Below the pieces are notes generated by a model, which ran no database searches, was not told the DNA's origin, and was given only the letters and a program-made list of their open reading frames with translations. The position numbers and the translations under genes were made by a program. From Selaginella moellendorffii (Eukaryota > Streptophyta > Lycopodiopsida > Selaginellales > Selaginellaceae): a stretch of DNA of 64,000 nt. The DNA is taken from contig NW_003314289.1 in assembly GCF_000143415.4 (NCBI RefSeq), positions 693,788 through 757,787 on the forward strand, written 5' to 3'. Positions 11,930 to 23,774 of the stretch are shown here, one piece after another. Each line of letters opens with the position of its first letter. Positions within the stretch are counted from its first letter, which is position 1.

Positions 11930-12560
11930 TTTTGAGTGTTTGGGATATAAGAATAGATATATTAATTGGGGTTTAGACCCCTGCTTACTGGATGGACTAG
12001 ATTCAATCCCAAATAAATAAATAAATAAATATATATATATATATATAAAAATAAAATTAGTGTATATGATTAATGTACTTACATGTTGTGTAAGAGTTTA
12101 AATAACATTAAAAAAAACCTAGTTTATATATAAAAGTGAGTGATTCATATTGAATCCAATCTGATAACTATCAAAAATATTACATTGTAACTATTGATTT
12201 GGACCTTAGATAATTCTAAATGATGGAAGGCATTTAAGGTTCATTAATCAATAAGCTAATATATGAAGGAACATTAAGTGGACCTGCCTGTTCTTGATCC
12301 TTTGTATGAAACACAATTGCTATATATCAAACTAAATGTTATAATAAATTTCATAAACTTGTAACCTAATTTACTGTAATGTTTAATACAATTCCTTTTA
12401 CTGAGCACAAAGCCCAATGACCCACTTAGGCAAACTCTGCTTAAAATTATAGAAGAATATTTATCAAATACTTATCCCATGACCTAGTATCAATAGCTTA
12501 AAGTTATACTCAACTCCACTATATATGAGTTTATAGAGTTTATATAGTGTACCAATGGGA
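11930..12560 (-). mobile_element. Degraded Ty3/Gypsy 3' end (LTR plus adjacent interior)
   Basis: Collinear with 61.84-62.47 kb: the LTR motif set near 11.93-12.0 (inverted form of tctaaaccccaattaata), then the same sequence around a Gly/Pro-poor interior, including catgacctagtatcaatagct which matches cacgacctagcatcagtagct at 62.44 kb. No frame survives. A (TAAA)n/(TA)n microsatellite at 12013-12047 interrupts it. Confidence 0.6.
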
Positions 12561-13399
12561 TGCTATGACATATGTATTGGAGGTTTAAATGCTCCAGAAT
12601 TTGCCAAATAATAGACATTTAGAAGAGTACCTCAATGACATGAACACAACATTTCCTCATAGTCTATTGTGGTTTGCATTTTGGATCACACTATTATTTT
12701 GAGTAAGAACCAGTTAACAATCCAACTACTTTTCAATTTAAACCAACTTGTAAACCTATTCTTAATAATCAATATACTAAACCGATAAATAAATTGTTAT
12801 GCATTGCATGTAACAATGCTTGGTTTGCTTAATATTAGTGTTATTTGTACTTATTAATCCAATTGAGCAAATAAAGTTTATAATTATAAGCATGTTTGTA
12901 ATTTATAAATACAAGATTAATCTTATTGCATATCAACCACTAGATGATAGAATAAAAAAGAATATACTAAAAAGGGTTTAAGAAAGTTTATAAATTATAA
13001 ATACAAGATTAATCTAAATGAATAATAACCGTTAGATGGTAGAATTTTCTAGAATATCCAAGAATATTTTAGGTATATCCACTACCATTCCAGTCCTATA
13101 ATTTTACTTAAGCAAACCAAAACTAAATAAACCATACTCTAAAATATTTAAAAACCACTGTCAATCTGATTTTATAAAAAAGATTAAAACACAACTAGAA
13201 ACCATATATTAAATGAAATTTGAATAAAGTCAATTAACTTTTTAAAAAATTAAATATTAAAATTGAGAAAAAACTAGTTTGAGAAATAAAGCATGTTATA
13301 AATATGTTTCATATAATTTGGTATTGAACTAATTTAATCCCAGAAAAATAGTGCAAAAAATCTTTTAGTTATATTATGATATATTTTGAGCTTAAGGTT
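12561..13399. other. AT-rich repeat debris
   Basis: No ORF. A stretch of roughly 60 bp (tataattataaatacaagattaatc-like) occurs twice near 12875 and 12985, with accagataa-like follow-on sequence, as a short direct duplication. Confidence 0.4.
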
Positions 13400-14100
13400 T
13401 TATGACCATGGAGACTCTCACCCAGATTCTATAGAGTGTGATCTCAAACCATAATTAAAATCTATTTGTGCTTCAATAAGTTAACTATGGAGCATCCTTG
13501 TGCTAAAAGTAATGAAGTGGGATCTGAGTTTTAGGGTTTAAAACCATTGATGTAAATATGATTGTAAGTATCAAAATTTATCCATTGGTGAGTCCTTTCA
13601 AATATTCTTCTTTTACTACTATAACAGCAAAAAGTCAATGTTGTTGAACTTTTTATTAGTCTCCACCTATGCTAATCGAGAAATTGATTATCACATGTGC
13701 ACTTAGACCAGAAAAGCACTAAGGAATGATATTTTAATTTGTCATTTAATCAAGCATATTTGATACAATGATGAAAAACTTATGTTGTTGGTTTGCAGTT
13801 ACTAGTGTTAAAAACCCCCATGATATTGGGATGATAATTTATTGTATTTGCTAAGACACCCTTGGTATCATGCCCTATGTGTGTACTATTTCAGATCTAT
13901 ATACTATTTATAATGAATGCCTAAATCTGCCTATGAAATGTAAAGAGTGTTTTGAACCCTATAGTGTTGTTTTTTGTGTCTTGATTTGCAATCTAGCACC
14001 ATTTCATATTTAGTAAATTTTTAAGTTTCTCATTGTATATTTAATAACGAATTTGCCAACTTACCTCGTCCTACTTGGATTTAACTATTCACTTCACGAG
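13400..14100 (+). repeat. Partial LTR of the 31.4-37.7 kb retroelement family
   Basis: Shares ordered blocks with the LTRs at 31.44 and 36.74 kb: gtaagtatcaaaa, tattagtctccacctatgctaa, gttgcagttactagtgttaaaa, ccttggtatcatgcc, tatttataatgaatgcctaaat. Heavily mutated and without a partner LTR, so it is a fragment. Confidence 0.55.
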
Positions 14101-14689
14101 TAATGAAATGTTACCCATCCATTTATAGATTCCTAAATTCTCTTCTAATCCCCCTTTAGGTTAAATTGGACTTTAGGTTCAATTGCATTCTCCTTAAGCA
14201 CAAATAGCCAAGCACATTAAAACTCTATGTTCCTAACATCCTTTGGTAAACAAGATTTGATTATGGAACCTTAACCTTGAGTGCTTTTATGTTAACACCC
14301 TGGGGGAAACATTATAGCCTAACAACCTAATATAAGTACCTTTACTCCTTTACTTCCATCCTAAAAAAGAAAGCCTAAGCCCTTAGGAAGGAGTAAGGAC
14401 CAATGAACCACATTGTACTTAAGTGAGGGCACCACTCCACATGAGCCAAAAACATCTTTAGGAGGCATCTTTTAACACCTCCTAAATCCATACTCACTCT
14501 CACCAAAGGGCACCAACCCTCAATTCTAATCTTAACTCAGTTAGAAAGCACTAGTAAATAATTCTTTCAAGAGTGGGTCTTGAGCCTCATTATCTTTACT
14601 ATACTTTTGGAACCAAGTGGCCCTTCCCTGAGAGATAGTTGCTTTAAGCTTTCACCCCACAGCCTGTATTAATATAACATTAATCTTAA

Positions 14690-14830
14690 ATTCAATCTCA
14701 GACTTTGACTTCGAATTCGGTTTCAGATTGGATCTCAAACTCGGTCTTGGACCTAATCTCAGATCTCAAACTTGGTCTCAGACTCAGCCTCGAACTCCAA
14801 TGTAGACTCAATCTCAAACTCAATATTATC
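14690..14830 (+). repeat. Degenerate tandem repeat
   Basis: Six or more imperfect units of 18-24 bp built on aatctcagactcggtctcgaact. No coding or structural role is visible. Confidence 0.6.
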
Positions 14831-15038
14831 CAATGAACTTTTTATTATTCTGATCATGATTTCAGAATCCTTTAACCTACGACACCTATGGGAATTGATT
14901 CCTCACAACTCCACCACCCATAGAAGAGTTCAATGCCTACATTGAACATTTTGATTTAATCCCATTGTCTCCAGGGGCATCTCCCTAGTTAGTGGTGTGC
15001 CTTGGTGTGCCTACTAGAGATTTGTTGTGCGTGTGAAT

Positions 15039-15896
15039 CAGTGCTTCAAAACACACCGTGCACCACGGCATGTTGGCATGGTGACACGAACACGGCCCCC
15101 AGCCGTGTTAACACGGGCCGTGTTCATTGACTCGGTCAATGCTCCAAAACATGGCTCCAAACACGGTTGAAACATGGTCAAATACCGTGTGACCACGCCG
15201 TGTTCTAAAACAATAGCTCACGTGGTTAACGTGAGTGTTTTGCGCTTTGATGTTTTCTTGTCTTGCGATCAATCAAAAATTCCTGCGATCAATCAAAAGG
15301 TTTTTCCAGCGATCTATGGCGATTTTCTTGGGCTGGGAATGCCCTCTCTAGGATTCTAGCGCTGGAGTGGGAGGAATGGTGCTCAGCCACGCTTGATTTC
15401 ACTGCAAAAAATTCCTGATCATTGTCTCCAGGTTTGTAGATTTTCTCTCCCAAATTTTCTCCTTAAATTGCTTCTGCCATAATTCTTAGCTGCTTGGCAC
15501 TACATCTTTGGCACTGTTTAGCATTTTTGGGCACATCACTTCAAAGAAAAGGAATTGCTTAGCAGTGAGCCGGATTGCAGACTTGGTATTTGTGGCCAGT
15601 AATACCAAGTTGATAGGGAGCCACACTTCCTATAACAAGTTTGTGGGATTGAGCCAGACAGGAAGTATTCCTCAAATTACTAATGCTGATATTGAAGCTA
15701 TGGAAGAAGAGGACGAAGACGAAGATGATGATCCTGCTAATGAGGAGCTTCTAGATGAGATGGAGTGATAAGTAAAATATTCTAGAGAATATTCGTGTTT
15801 TCACCCGTGTTTATCCGTGTTCATTTCCGTGTTCCATGTTCGTGTTCAAAAAATTGAATGCCGTGTTCGTGTTCGTGTTCGTGTTTTGAAGCTATG
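15039..15896 (+). mobile_element. Non-autonomous hAT DNA transposon (858 bp) with perfect target duplication
   Basis: The 8-bp target duplication GTGTGAAT is exact on both sides (15031-15038 and 15897-15904), the hAT-specific length. Terminal inverted repeats are CAGTGCTTCAAAACAC and its mirror GTGTTTTGAAGCTATG (14 of 16 matching). Subterminal regions are packed with short CGTGTTCGTG/CACGGC repeats. Inside, 15508-15768 encodes a remnant of the hAT transposase C-terminal dimerisation region (IFGHITSKKRN followed by ADLVFVASN) and a long acidic tail; the catalytic part is missing. It interrupts a copy of the Cys-rich gene; the empty site survives at 45521-45528. Confidence 0.92.
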
Positions 15897-15904
15897 GTGT
15901 GAAT

Positions 15905-16071
15905 GCTTCGGCATTCCAGCGGTGAGTCATTCGATTTGGCGTGATCTATGCTTGAAATTGGTGCTCGTCTTGTCCAGAGATGTATTGAAGATGCGATCGA
16001 CGATCCAGCTCTGTGCATCCATCGATTTCTTGCAATTGCAATACAAGAACCTTTCTTTCCTTGGGAACTAG
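15905..16071 (+). pseudogene. 3' fragment of the Cys-rich 198-aa gene
   Basis: Encodes the last about 50 residues of the gene at 45381-45977 (CECFGIPAVSHSIW to DFLQLQ) but has lost the exact terminal reading context and everything upstream, being cut by the hAT insertion. Only about 25 bp of decayed homology is visible left of the transposon, so the 5' part is gone for a second reason. Confidence 0.85.
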
Positions 16072-16099
16072 GGTTTTGCGCTCTGTTCTTCGCGTCGTG

Positions 16100-18026
16100 A
16101 TGGCGGGGATGATGGCGATCGACGGCGTCGACACGAATCTCCTCTTGGCGGAGGCCTCTGATCTCTTCGCGCTTCCAGGTATCGCATTCTTGTCGCGATC
16201 GATCCCGTGCATTTGCCGCGCGCCCTTCCCGAGAGCTCTGTGTCGGATTTCCTCTCGAAATATCCGTTTCCGGTTCTCTCCAGGTAAGATTTCTGGGTCT
16301 TTCTTTGTGGGATCGAATGCGATTGAATTCGTCTTCTTGGACAGGGTTCTATTCACCGCAGGAACTCCAGCGCTTGTGAGAGCAATGCTGTCCAGAAGGT
16401 CGTTTGGACACAGCATGCTTATCAAAATCCTCGTAAGCTCCTTCCTCGCCTTCATGCTACGATTTTAATTTTCTCTGTTTGTTTTTAGCCTTATGCAAAT
16501 GCTGGTTTAAACGCGGCATCTCCACAAGTTCGTCGTCTCGCATGCTCCATGTTCGTGAGTAGCAACTTATGTTTTCACGTTTCGTATTGCTCTCTAAGTT
16601 TTTCCCTCTTGGATACCTTCCTAAGTGTCTAGAGGATGGCGATTCAAGTTCTGTGCAAACAGCAACAGATATGTGACAAGTAAACAAGCATACTAGGTGT
16701 GTGAATGACGCTCATGTTTGCTGGATTTGTTGCAGGGAGTCGAGCGTGGCAAAAGCAGCCATTGAGAAGTTAGCAAAGCCAAGCGCTAGACGTGTACGTA
16801 GTTCTCGATATAAGACATAGATCATCTTTGGTTTCTCCTGATCCGTTGCTCGTTTTCCTGCAGGTTCAAATCCGAGCGTTATCTCTGGCAGCTGGAATCA
16901 TCGGACTGTCGGATGTAGCGGCAGCGGCACCGGTTTTGCAGGTCAACTATTCAATTCTGGCCCAACTCGAAATTCTGAGCGAGGTATATCTTCTTTTCTA
17001 TTGTCAAACACTTGTTGTTTCCTAACGGTATTGGTTGTAGCTTGCTGAGACACCTACTGGGGCAAGGCTTCTACTTGCTGGTACATTCGTTTCTCACTCG
17101 TTTTTTTTTTGGATCTAGTGAGCTCGTTCTCTTCTAATTGTCTCTAATACGCTCACTCAGGAATGCTGAAGTGGATAGTATGGTGCGTTCCCGCTCGATG
17201 CAAGTTGCGTCTAGACTGATACAGCCTGGTACGCCTCTCGGGATGACCATGGAAAATCTCGCGAGACGTTCGGGAGATGGGACAGGTATGCAAAGGACGC
17301 TGCACTAGATGCGCTTAGTCAGCGTAAGTCGTTTCTAGTGTCTGTTGTTTGGATTTGACTACTCTTTTGTCTCTCTTTTATTTTTATCCTTTTTAAGTCC
17401 TGCTGCTTCGCCGTGTGAGGCCACCGGCACCTTATGTCGTCCATTCGGCTTTTAAATCAGAGCTGGTAGGCTTTGAAATTTTCTTTTTCTGTTGCAAAAA
17501 CGCTCTCCTGCAGGCTGCTGTTCATGCGTTAGTCGCAGGATTGAGGTGTTCTCCTGGATGAACAAGCTGAACACGTTCTGCGCGATCTCATATCCATGTA
17601 TCTCCACAGACGACGCTTTCGGTAAGTCGTCAAACAAACGGCGGAGTTGCTTCAAGCTGTTAGTGCGAGACCATCAACTAACCTTTCGAAAAGCATTTAC
17701 TTCAAAGAATGTTATTGCAGGTGTATAGGCTCCTCAATTGTCGTACTGGCTTCCAGAAAGTGGTGTCTGCTGGAAGTCAGCTCCAACGATGGCTTGGTCG
17801 ATTTCATCGACGAAAAAGGTAATTGCTCTCTCTGTCTCTCTACGGGATTCAATACACGCAGGTGAGGCACGCTTGGTGTGCTGCTCTGGCCACCGGATTG
17901 AGGCAGCCATCCTGCTAGTGCGTGGCGATACACAGGAAAAGGTTTACTTTTTGTTTTCAGTTGATCCGTTCTCTTCTTTCTCAGCTCGCAGGTGTTAGGA
18001 CCACATCCAAGCAAGAGACGTTTTAA
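16100..18026 (+). pseudogene. PSMD5-like proteasome chaperone, copy B1 (pseudogene)
   Basis: Exon by exon homologue of the intact gene at 25.6-28.1 kb: start MAGMMAIDGVDTNLLLAEASDL, SSRNIRF, PYANAGLNAASPQVRRLAC, VQIRALSLAAGI, LAETPTGARLLLAG, CLLEVSSNDGLVDFI, down to a TTTTAA end at 18026. Broken by several deletions: the segment between ATD and the exon end near 16670 is lost, an exon has shrunk near 16920, and the exon near 17160-17290 and the middle are scrambled. Many deletions are shared with copy B3 at 43-45 kb. Homology to B3 extends past the stop to about 18380. Confidence 0.85.
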
Positions 18027-19396
18027 ATGGTATGTCTCTTATAGCAGTGCCTTTCATCAAGTTTTGTGGTTTTCCAGCCTAAATTCTGCACTCGCAAGAA
18101 AGGAGCCCAGCTTGGATCATTGCGCGTCCGCACATCATCCGTTTTGTCATTCCTACGTGTTTTTGTTTGTATTTTTTCGTGCTTGCTGGTAGCTGCATCC
18201 GGTGCTCAAGAGGATCATGGCTTGATGACTTGTGATTATTATTTCTTCGCACTGGAAAATCATTTTTATTTAATGCTAGTGTACCTTTGGGGATGTTTGC
18301 TGAAAGCTGTTTCTTACTGCCTCCACGAATTTCCTGCACAAGGATTCAGGATATATGATTTCAATCAAATTAAAATTCAGTAAAATACTTTATATGATTG
18401 CAAAAATAATAATTTACATTAGTGATAAATGAATGTCAAAAGATAAACATGAATACTGTAGATAGCTCTTTTAGAGGTGTAATTGACAAGTACAATCACA
18501 AAGGTTATTCTAAATTTTAGTTAATTAATATGAGAGAGAATATCAAAGAAATTTTTTAAAATTGGTAAAGTATTGTTTTAGTACTAGTTTTTTTTAGAAT
18601 GGAGATATAATGAATGAGGAGTAGATAACATTATTTTGATGTGGTTAGAATGTATTAAATTAATGGTATATCAAGATTAGATTAATTAGATATTAAATTT
18701 TCTTGAATAGTCCAAAATTAATAGTAATAATAAATTAATTTTATAAAATTACAAAAACATTTAATTTAATATTATTTTAAAGATTTTCTTTTAGAATAAA
18801 GAGAAGTGATGGCTCATTCATTATTTATTACAAATAGAAATTTTAAATAATGAAGTCACTCAAAGTAAAATTTCAAATTGTTTTGATAGTTTAGATATTC
18901 AAATGGTTTGGGCAATTTCTTTTTTGAAATTTTTTAATAAATTTGTTACATTTAAATTCATTCAAAGTAAAATTTCAAATGATTTAAAAAGTCTTGATTT
19001 CCAAGTAGTTTAGGCATTTTAGATTTTATTTTTTTCTCAATAAATGTATTACATTTAAATTTAATAATTAAAATAAATAAAAGAGTGATAGATTTTAGTA
19101 TGCTATTTTAAAAAATTATTTAATCTTTATATTCTAATAACCAAGTAAATTTAACAATTTTATATATTTGTTATAATTTTTCAATATTTTAATTAATAGT
19201 TAAATTTAAAAAAAAACTAATAGTGTGTTATGTTAGTTTTAACCTCAAAATATTCAAAACTTATAAAACAAGTACAATGAACAAGTTTGTGTTTTATCTA
19301 CTGCTTTGTGTGAAAACGTCTGTTGAGAGCGACATTTTAGAATGTCTTACTTTGGGCGGGAAATATTTAGGGCTTATCAGGGTTTCTCGACAGACA
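18027..19396. other. 3' flank of B1 and AT-rich spacer
   Basis: To about 18380 this is duplicated flank shared with 43.22-43.6 kb. From 18380 to 19250 it is extremely AT-rich with no ORF; a 25-bp stretch containing caaagtaaaatttcaaat is repeated near 18858 and 18963. ORC1 promoter elements must lie just before 19397, but I cannot mark one with confidence. Confidence 0.5.
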
Positions 19397-22372
19397 ATGC
19401 GGGGGAGGAATGCGGGGACGCCGCCGGCTCCCCGTCGCCAGTCGCCCAGGTTTGCGTCTCCCAGCTCGCACTGCGATCCATCACCCAAATCTTCGCAATC
19501 ACTCGGCCTCTCTCCAGCCCCGCGCTCTGTGAAGCGCGATCTTGGATTTTCGCCTGTGCTGCCAAGGGCAAGATCGAGGAGAAAGAGCAGGGATGGCGAT
19601 AGAAAGTATGTTTCTAGGATCGAATGGAACGATGGCGTGTTTGAGGTTGGGGAGGATGTCTACGTCAGGAAGCTAGAGTCCGCTGAGCGTGATGAGTCTG
19701 ACGAGGAAGTGGAAGATTGTAGGGTGTGTGGGAAAGTTGGAGGAGAGGTCATGATCGAGTGTGATGCTTGTCTCGGTGGCTTCCATCTCGGCTGCCTGGA
19801 GCCTCCGTTGGAAGAAGTCCCAGGAGGAGATTGGATTTGTTTCAAGTGTGAGAAGAAAGAAGCCGTGGGGGAAGAACCAAGTCGGCGGAGGCATAGAACT
19901 GCGCGAGAGAGACTACTGGCTAAGGAGCTTTGGGCTGCTCGTATCGAAAGGTGAAAAAAAAAAACTTGTGAAGACCAGCTCGCTAACTTCATCTTTTTCT
20001 TTTGTTGTTCTTCAGGCTGTGGATGGAAGCTGATGGCTCACCTTGGTTTTCTGGAAGATGGTATCTTGTGCCCGAGGAAACTGCTTCAGGCAGGCAGCCG
20101 CACAATGGAAGCAGAGAACTTTTTCGCACGAAACATGTCGATCACAATGAGGTGCTCGCTCCAAAGGATTTGTTTGTGATTGCTTGTTTTCGTTTCATTT
20201 ACAGGTGGAATCGATTCTCAGGCATTGCTATGTCTTTTCCCCAGAAGATTTTTCTAAAGCTAGCAACGAAGGGGATGATGTGTTTTACTGCGAGTATGAC
20301 TATGAAATGAAGTGGCACACTTTTAAGAGAATTGTCGACTTGGTAGAGGAGGTACGCGTTGATCTATAAGGTTGTTGGTTTTTACACACAACGCAGGCTG
20401 ACCACGACTTCGAAGAGCACGAGGAGAGTAAGGCTTCGAACAAGAAGCGGAGGTCTTCCACTCCAAACAAAACACCGAACAAAACACCAAAAAGAAAGGT
20501 AAATGTAGGCTTTACGATGCAAAAGTTTTTTATTTTGTTATATCAGTCTCATACAGAAGTCACTGGATCTGAGGTTTTACGGCGAAAGATCTTTCCCGAA
20601 GACAGTGGAAAGGATTTGACTGAAATCGAAAAGGCAAAGATTGCACTTTCACTTTCAACAACTCCAGGCTCTTTGCCTTGTCGTGAAAAGTACGCGTATT
20701 CGTTTTAGATTTCTGGTCGTGGTCCTGATCTTCGTGAATCAGGGAATGCAAGGAAATTGAAGCTTTTGTAACGGATGCTCTAAAAGAAGGGTTGGAGAAT
20801 CTTGGAAAATGTCTCTACATCAGCGGTGTCCCAGGAACTGGAAAGGTATGATAAATTTGCAATGCATGTGATTAATGTTGATGCATGGTATCAATGTTCC
20901 ACAGACAGCTACTGTTTTGGATGTCATGAGGCGGATGGAGAAGAAGCTAAGCACGAAGGAAATCCAGCCATATCGGTTTGTGGCGATGAACGGGCTGCGT
21001 CTCACGTCGCCGGAGCAAACATACACGGTAATTGCGCAGCTTGACTTATTCTAGGTGTTTCATACAGAGTTTCAGGTTCTTCATGAAGCTCTGACTGGCC
21101 AGCGATTGAGCTGGAAGAGGGCATTGCAGCTACTCGATGAACGGTTTTCGAACTGCAAATCTTTGGGAGGGGTCGATAGTCGACCCTGCATTCTTTTGGT
21201 CGATGAATTGGATCTTCTGGTTACGCGCTCACAATCCGTAAGATTTGACTTCATCAAATCGTTGAACATTCTACGGTTACTCGCAGGTTCTCTACAATCT
21301 TTTTGACTGGCCTTGTCGACCAAACTCGCGTCTTATGGTCATCGGTACGTTTTGAATACATTCTGCTGAAACTCAAGGCTTTTTTGTTTAGGAATTGCAA
21401 ATACGATAGATTTGCCTGAGCGTTTGCTACCACGAATTGCCAGTAGAATGGGACTTCAGAGAGTGTCTTTTAGTCCCTATTCGTACATTCAGCTGCAGGA
21501 GATTATTAGTTTCCGTTTATCAGGGACTGAGGCGTTTGAAAAGGCAGCAGTAGAGTTTGCTTCACGCAAGGTAACGACAGGAACGCCTGACAATTTGTTC
21601 TCATCGGAACTGTGTTTTGGAGGTTGCTGCTGTATCTGGTGATGCACGACGAGCGTTGGAGCTCTGTCGTAGGGCTGCAGAGCTTGCGGAGTGCCGACAA
21701 AAATCTGGAGACTTGGAAGGTAGATGTACATGCAATGTTTTCGGATGTCCTGACCGTTGCTCAGAATCCAACACTAGATTGATTGGAATGGCCGACGTGG
21801 AGGCCGCTGTTACGGAAATGTTCCAGGCACCGCATGTTCAGGTCGTCGACTTAGAAAGCTTTGCTTTGTTACTAACATTCTTTCCTTAGGCAATGCGAAT
21901 GTGTTCTAAGCATGCAAAAATATTTCTCGTTGCTATGGTTTACGAGTATCACAGGACCGGCATGGTTGAAACAACTTTTGACCAAGTATGTACATGATAT
22001 TATATACATCAGCTATCATCTAGCCAGTAATCATGATTCCAGGTTTCAAGAGCGCAGAGTCTCTTGTGTTCTAACAATGGCGAGCAACCCCCAGACAAAG
22101 ACGTTCTACTCTCCATCGGGTACAATTTGTTTTCCGTGTTCACGTGTAACTTGTGGGAACTCAGGTGCAAACTCGGGGAGTGTCGGCTGCTACTCTGTGA
22201 AACGGGGAGTAGGCACAGGCTGCAGAAACTTCAATTAAACTTCCCCAGGTAGTGGAGTTCCCTCTGTGTTTATATTTTCCAATGCTGACGCCCGTCCCTG
22301 GCTAGTGATGACGTTTCCTTCGCGTTAAGAGACTGCCTTGATCTTCCGTGGATCACAAAGTATTTATCTTAA
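19397..22372 (+). CDS. ORC1: Origin recognition complex subunit 1 (ORC1), plant type with PHD finger
   Basis: Largest ORC subunit, the AAA+ ATPase that licenses replication origins. From ATG 19397: Ser/Pro/Arg-rich N-terminus; BAH domain starting FEVGEDVYVRK; a complete C4HC3 PHD finger inserted at residues 107-152 (CRVCGKVGGE ... WICFKC), the plant arrangement linked to methylated H3K4 reading; second half of the BAH (WFSGRWYLVPEET); a basic linker with KTPNKTPKRK; AAA+ with Walker A GVPGTGKT (near 20830) and Walker B ILLVDELDLL (near 21190), sensor-1 IGIANTIDLP and the RLLPRIASR arginine-finger region; then a winged-helix C-terminus ending DCLDLPWITKYLS. Introns are about 45-65 bp. Exon 1 is 19397-19950, exon 2 20016-20151, exon 3 20205-20351. 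The stop lies 10 bp from the stop of the convergent kinase gene. Confidence 0.93.
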
Positions 22373-22382
22373 TACAACGCCT

Positions 22383-23354
22383 TCAATTGGGAATGAGCCC
22401 GAGTATAAGTTTCGCGCACACTATCAGATCTCTGGCTACCTGGGACAACGAAAAACTTGAGGAGTTCTTCTCTGATTTGGAGCCGAAGTATCTTCGCGTG
22501 TTGATCGTTGCAAGCGAACTCCTGGCTTCGTCGCTGGTGTGATGTACGACCCAGTCGTGATCGAGGACCTGCTCTGGAGTAAGCCTTTTCCTTGGATCTT
22601 GGTGGAGCATTCCTCTAATCAGATCCTTTACTGAAGGTGAAGCATTGGACCAATACTCCGGGTCGAAATCAATCCTGGCCGCTTCGATCGCGTGTATAGT
22701 CGATTTGAAGGTGTTGCCATGGAAGGGGAAGTTTCCACTGAGAATTGCGAAGATAACGACGCCAGAGCTCCAGATGTCAATTTCCTTGCTGTATCTCCGC
22801 TTGAAAACTTCGGGGGCCATGTAGCAGAGAGTTCCTATGAGATCCGAAAGATACTCTCCGGGCTGGAAGTGTGCTGCAAGTCCGAAGTCGGCTAGTTTGA
22901 AGCAGTTGTCGCCCAGCAGGATGTTCTTGAGGCTGATATCCCTGTGAATTATTCCATTGGAGTGGCAAAACTTGACGGCCTCCATCAGGTTCTTGCACAA
23001 TTGAGCAGCTTCCATCTCACTCAAAAGGCTTCCATTCGAGAACAGGCTACCTCCTCTGCAGAGCTCCATGACAAGGTAAGTCTCCTTTTCATCGCTAAAT
23101 GCTGCTTCCAGCTTCACTATGTTTGGATGGCCATACAGCTGCTTGAGAATCCCGACCTCATCTTGGTGCAAGTGTTCTATTTTTGTGATTTTTTTGCAAG
23201 CAAGCTCCTCACCTGTGATCCTGTCTATGCAGACTTGCGCTACACCAGACGCGCCGTGGCCGAGTTCCTCCCCCAGCTTGTATTTCTCACAAAGGGACCC
23301 CCTGGCGGAGTGTATACACGGGACGAGTCCGCAGAAGAAAACGCAGAAGCACAT
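22383..23354 (-). CDS. CaMK/PPCK-like Ser/Thr protein kinase, single exon
   Basis: 323 residues from ATG 23354, intronless. Kinase domain only: Gly loop LGHGASGVAQV, ATP-binding Lys in ELACKKI, alpha-C Glu in HQDEVGILKQL, catalytic loop HRDISLKN, DFG as LADFGLAA, APE as YMAPEVF, and a C-lobe ending LDHDWV, typical of the CDPK/CRK/PEP-carboxylase-kinase group. No EF hands. The N-terminus is short and hydrophobic (MCFCVFFCGLVPCI), perhaps a signal or membrane anchor. Oddity: the Lys two residues after the catalytic Asp is Ser, while a Lys sits two residues further on. A TATATAA box lies about 47 bp upstream of the start. Tail-to-tail with ORC1. Substrate unknown. Confidence 0.88.
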   Translation of the reverse strand: MCFCVFFCGLVPCIHSARGSLCEKYKLGEELGHGASGVAQVCIDRITGEELACKKITKIEHLHQDEVGILKQLYGHPNIVKLEAAFSDEKETYLVMELCRGGSLFSNGSLLSEMEAAQLCKNLMEAVKFCHSNGIIHRDISLKNILLGDNCFKLADFGLAAHFQPGEYLSDLIGTLCYMAPEVFKRRYSKEIDIWSSGVVIFAILSGNFPFHGNTFKSTIHAIEAARIDFDPEYWSNASPSVKDLIRGMLHQDPRKRLTPEQVLDHDWVVHHTSDEARSSLATINTRRYFGSKSEKNSSSFSLSQVARDLIVCAKLILGLIPN

Positions 23355-23400
23355 CACTGATAAAGGTGGACTCTGGAGCGTTTTTTTTAGCCGTAGTCTT

Positions 23401-23407
23401 TATATAA
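23401..23407 (-). promoter_or_regulatory. TATA box of the kinase gene
   Basis: Minus-strand TATATAA at about 47 bp upstream of the start codon, implying a very short 5' leader. Confidence 0.5.
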
Positions 23408-23774
23408 GGGGTGCGACATGTGAAGCTCATGGGAGCTGCATGAAAAGGAACAGTTCGCATTGATCCGAGTTATTAGCAGCTACAAGCAACTGACAGCTCT
23501 GGTTTAACAGATGAACACTCAAAAAGAACTGTGGAAGCGAAGCGAGGTAGTACACGCATTAAAACGGAGTGAATTGGTCAAGCAGACGTACAGAAGATTC
23601 GAAGCTTGTTCCTTGTTGGCCTTCTGCGACCTTTTACGACACGGAATCCGGGCCGTGGCTTGTGACGGAATCCTACGGCTGGCCATCCGGGAAAAGTTTC
23701 AAAAGCTCTGGAAGGCGAAGGTGAAGCATCATGTGAATTAAGCACACTTCGCGGCTACGAGTGGCTCTCCCGAC

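Noticed and set aside
23511-23741. 76-codon frame in the kinase/TH1-gene promoter interval
   Set aside because: No family, no splice partners, and it fills the divergent promoter region.
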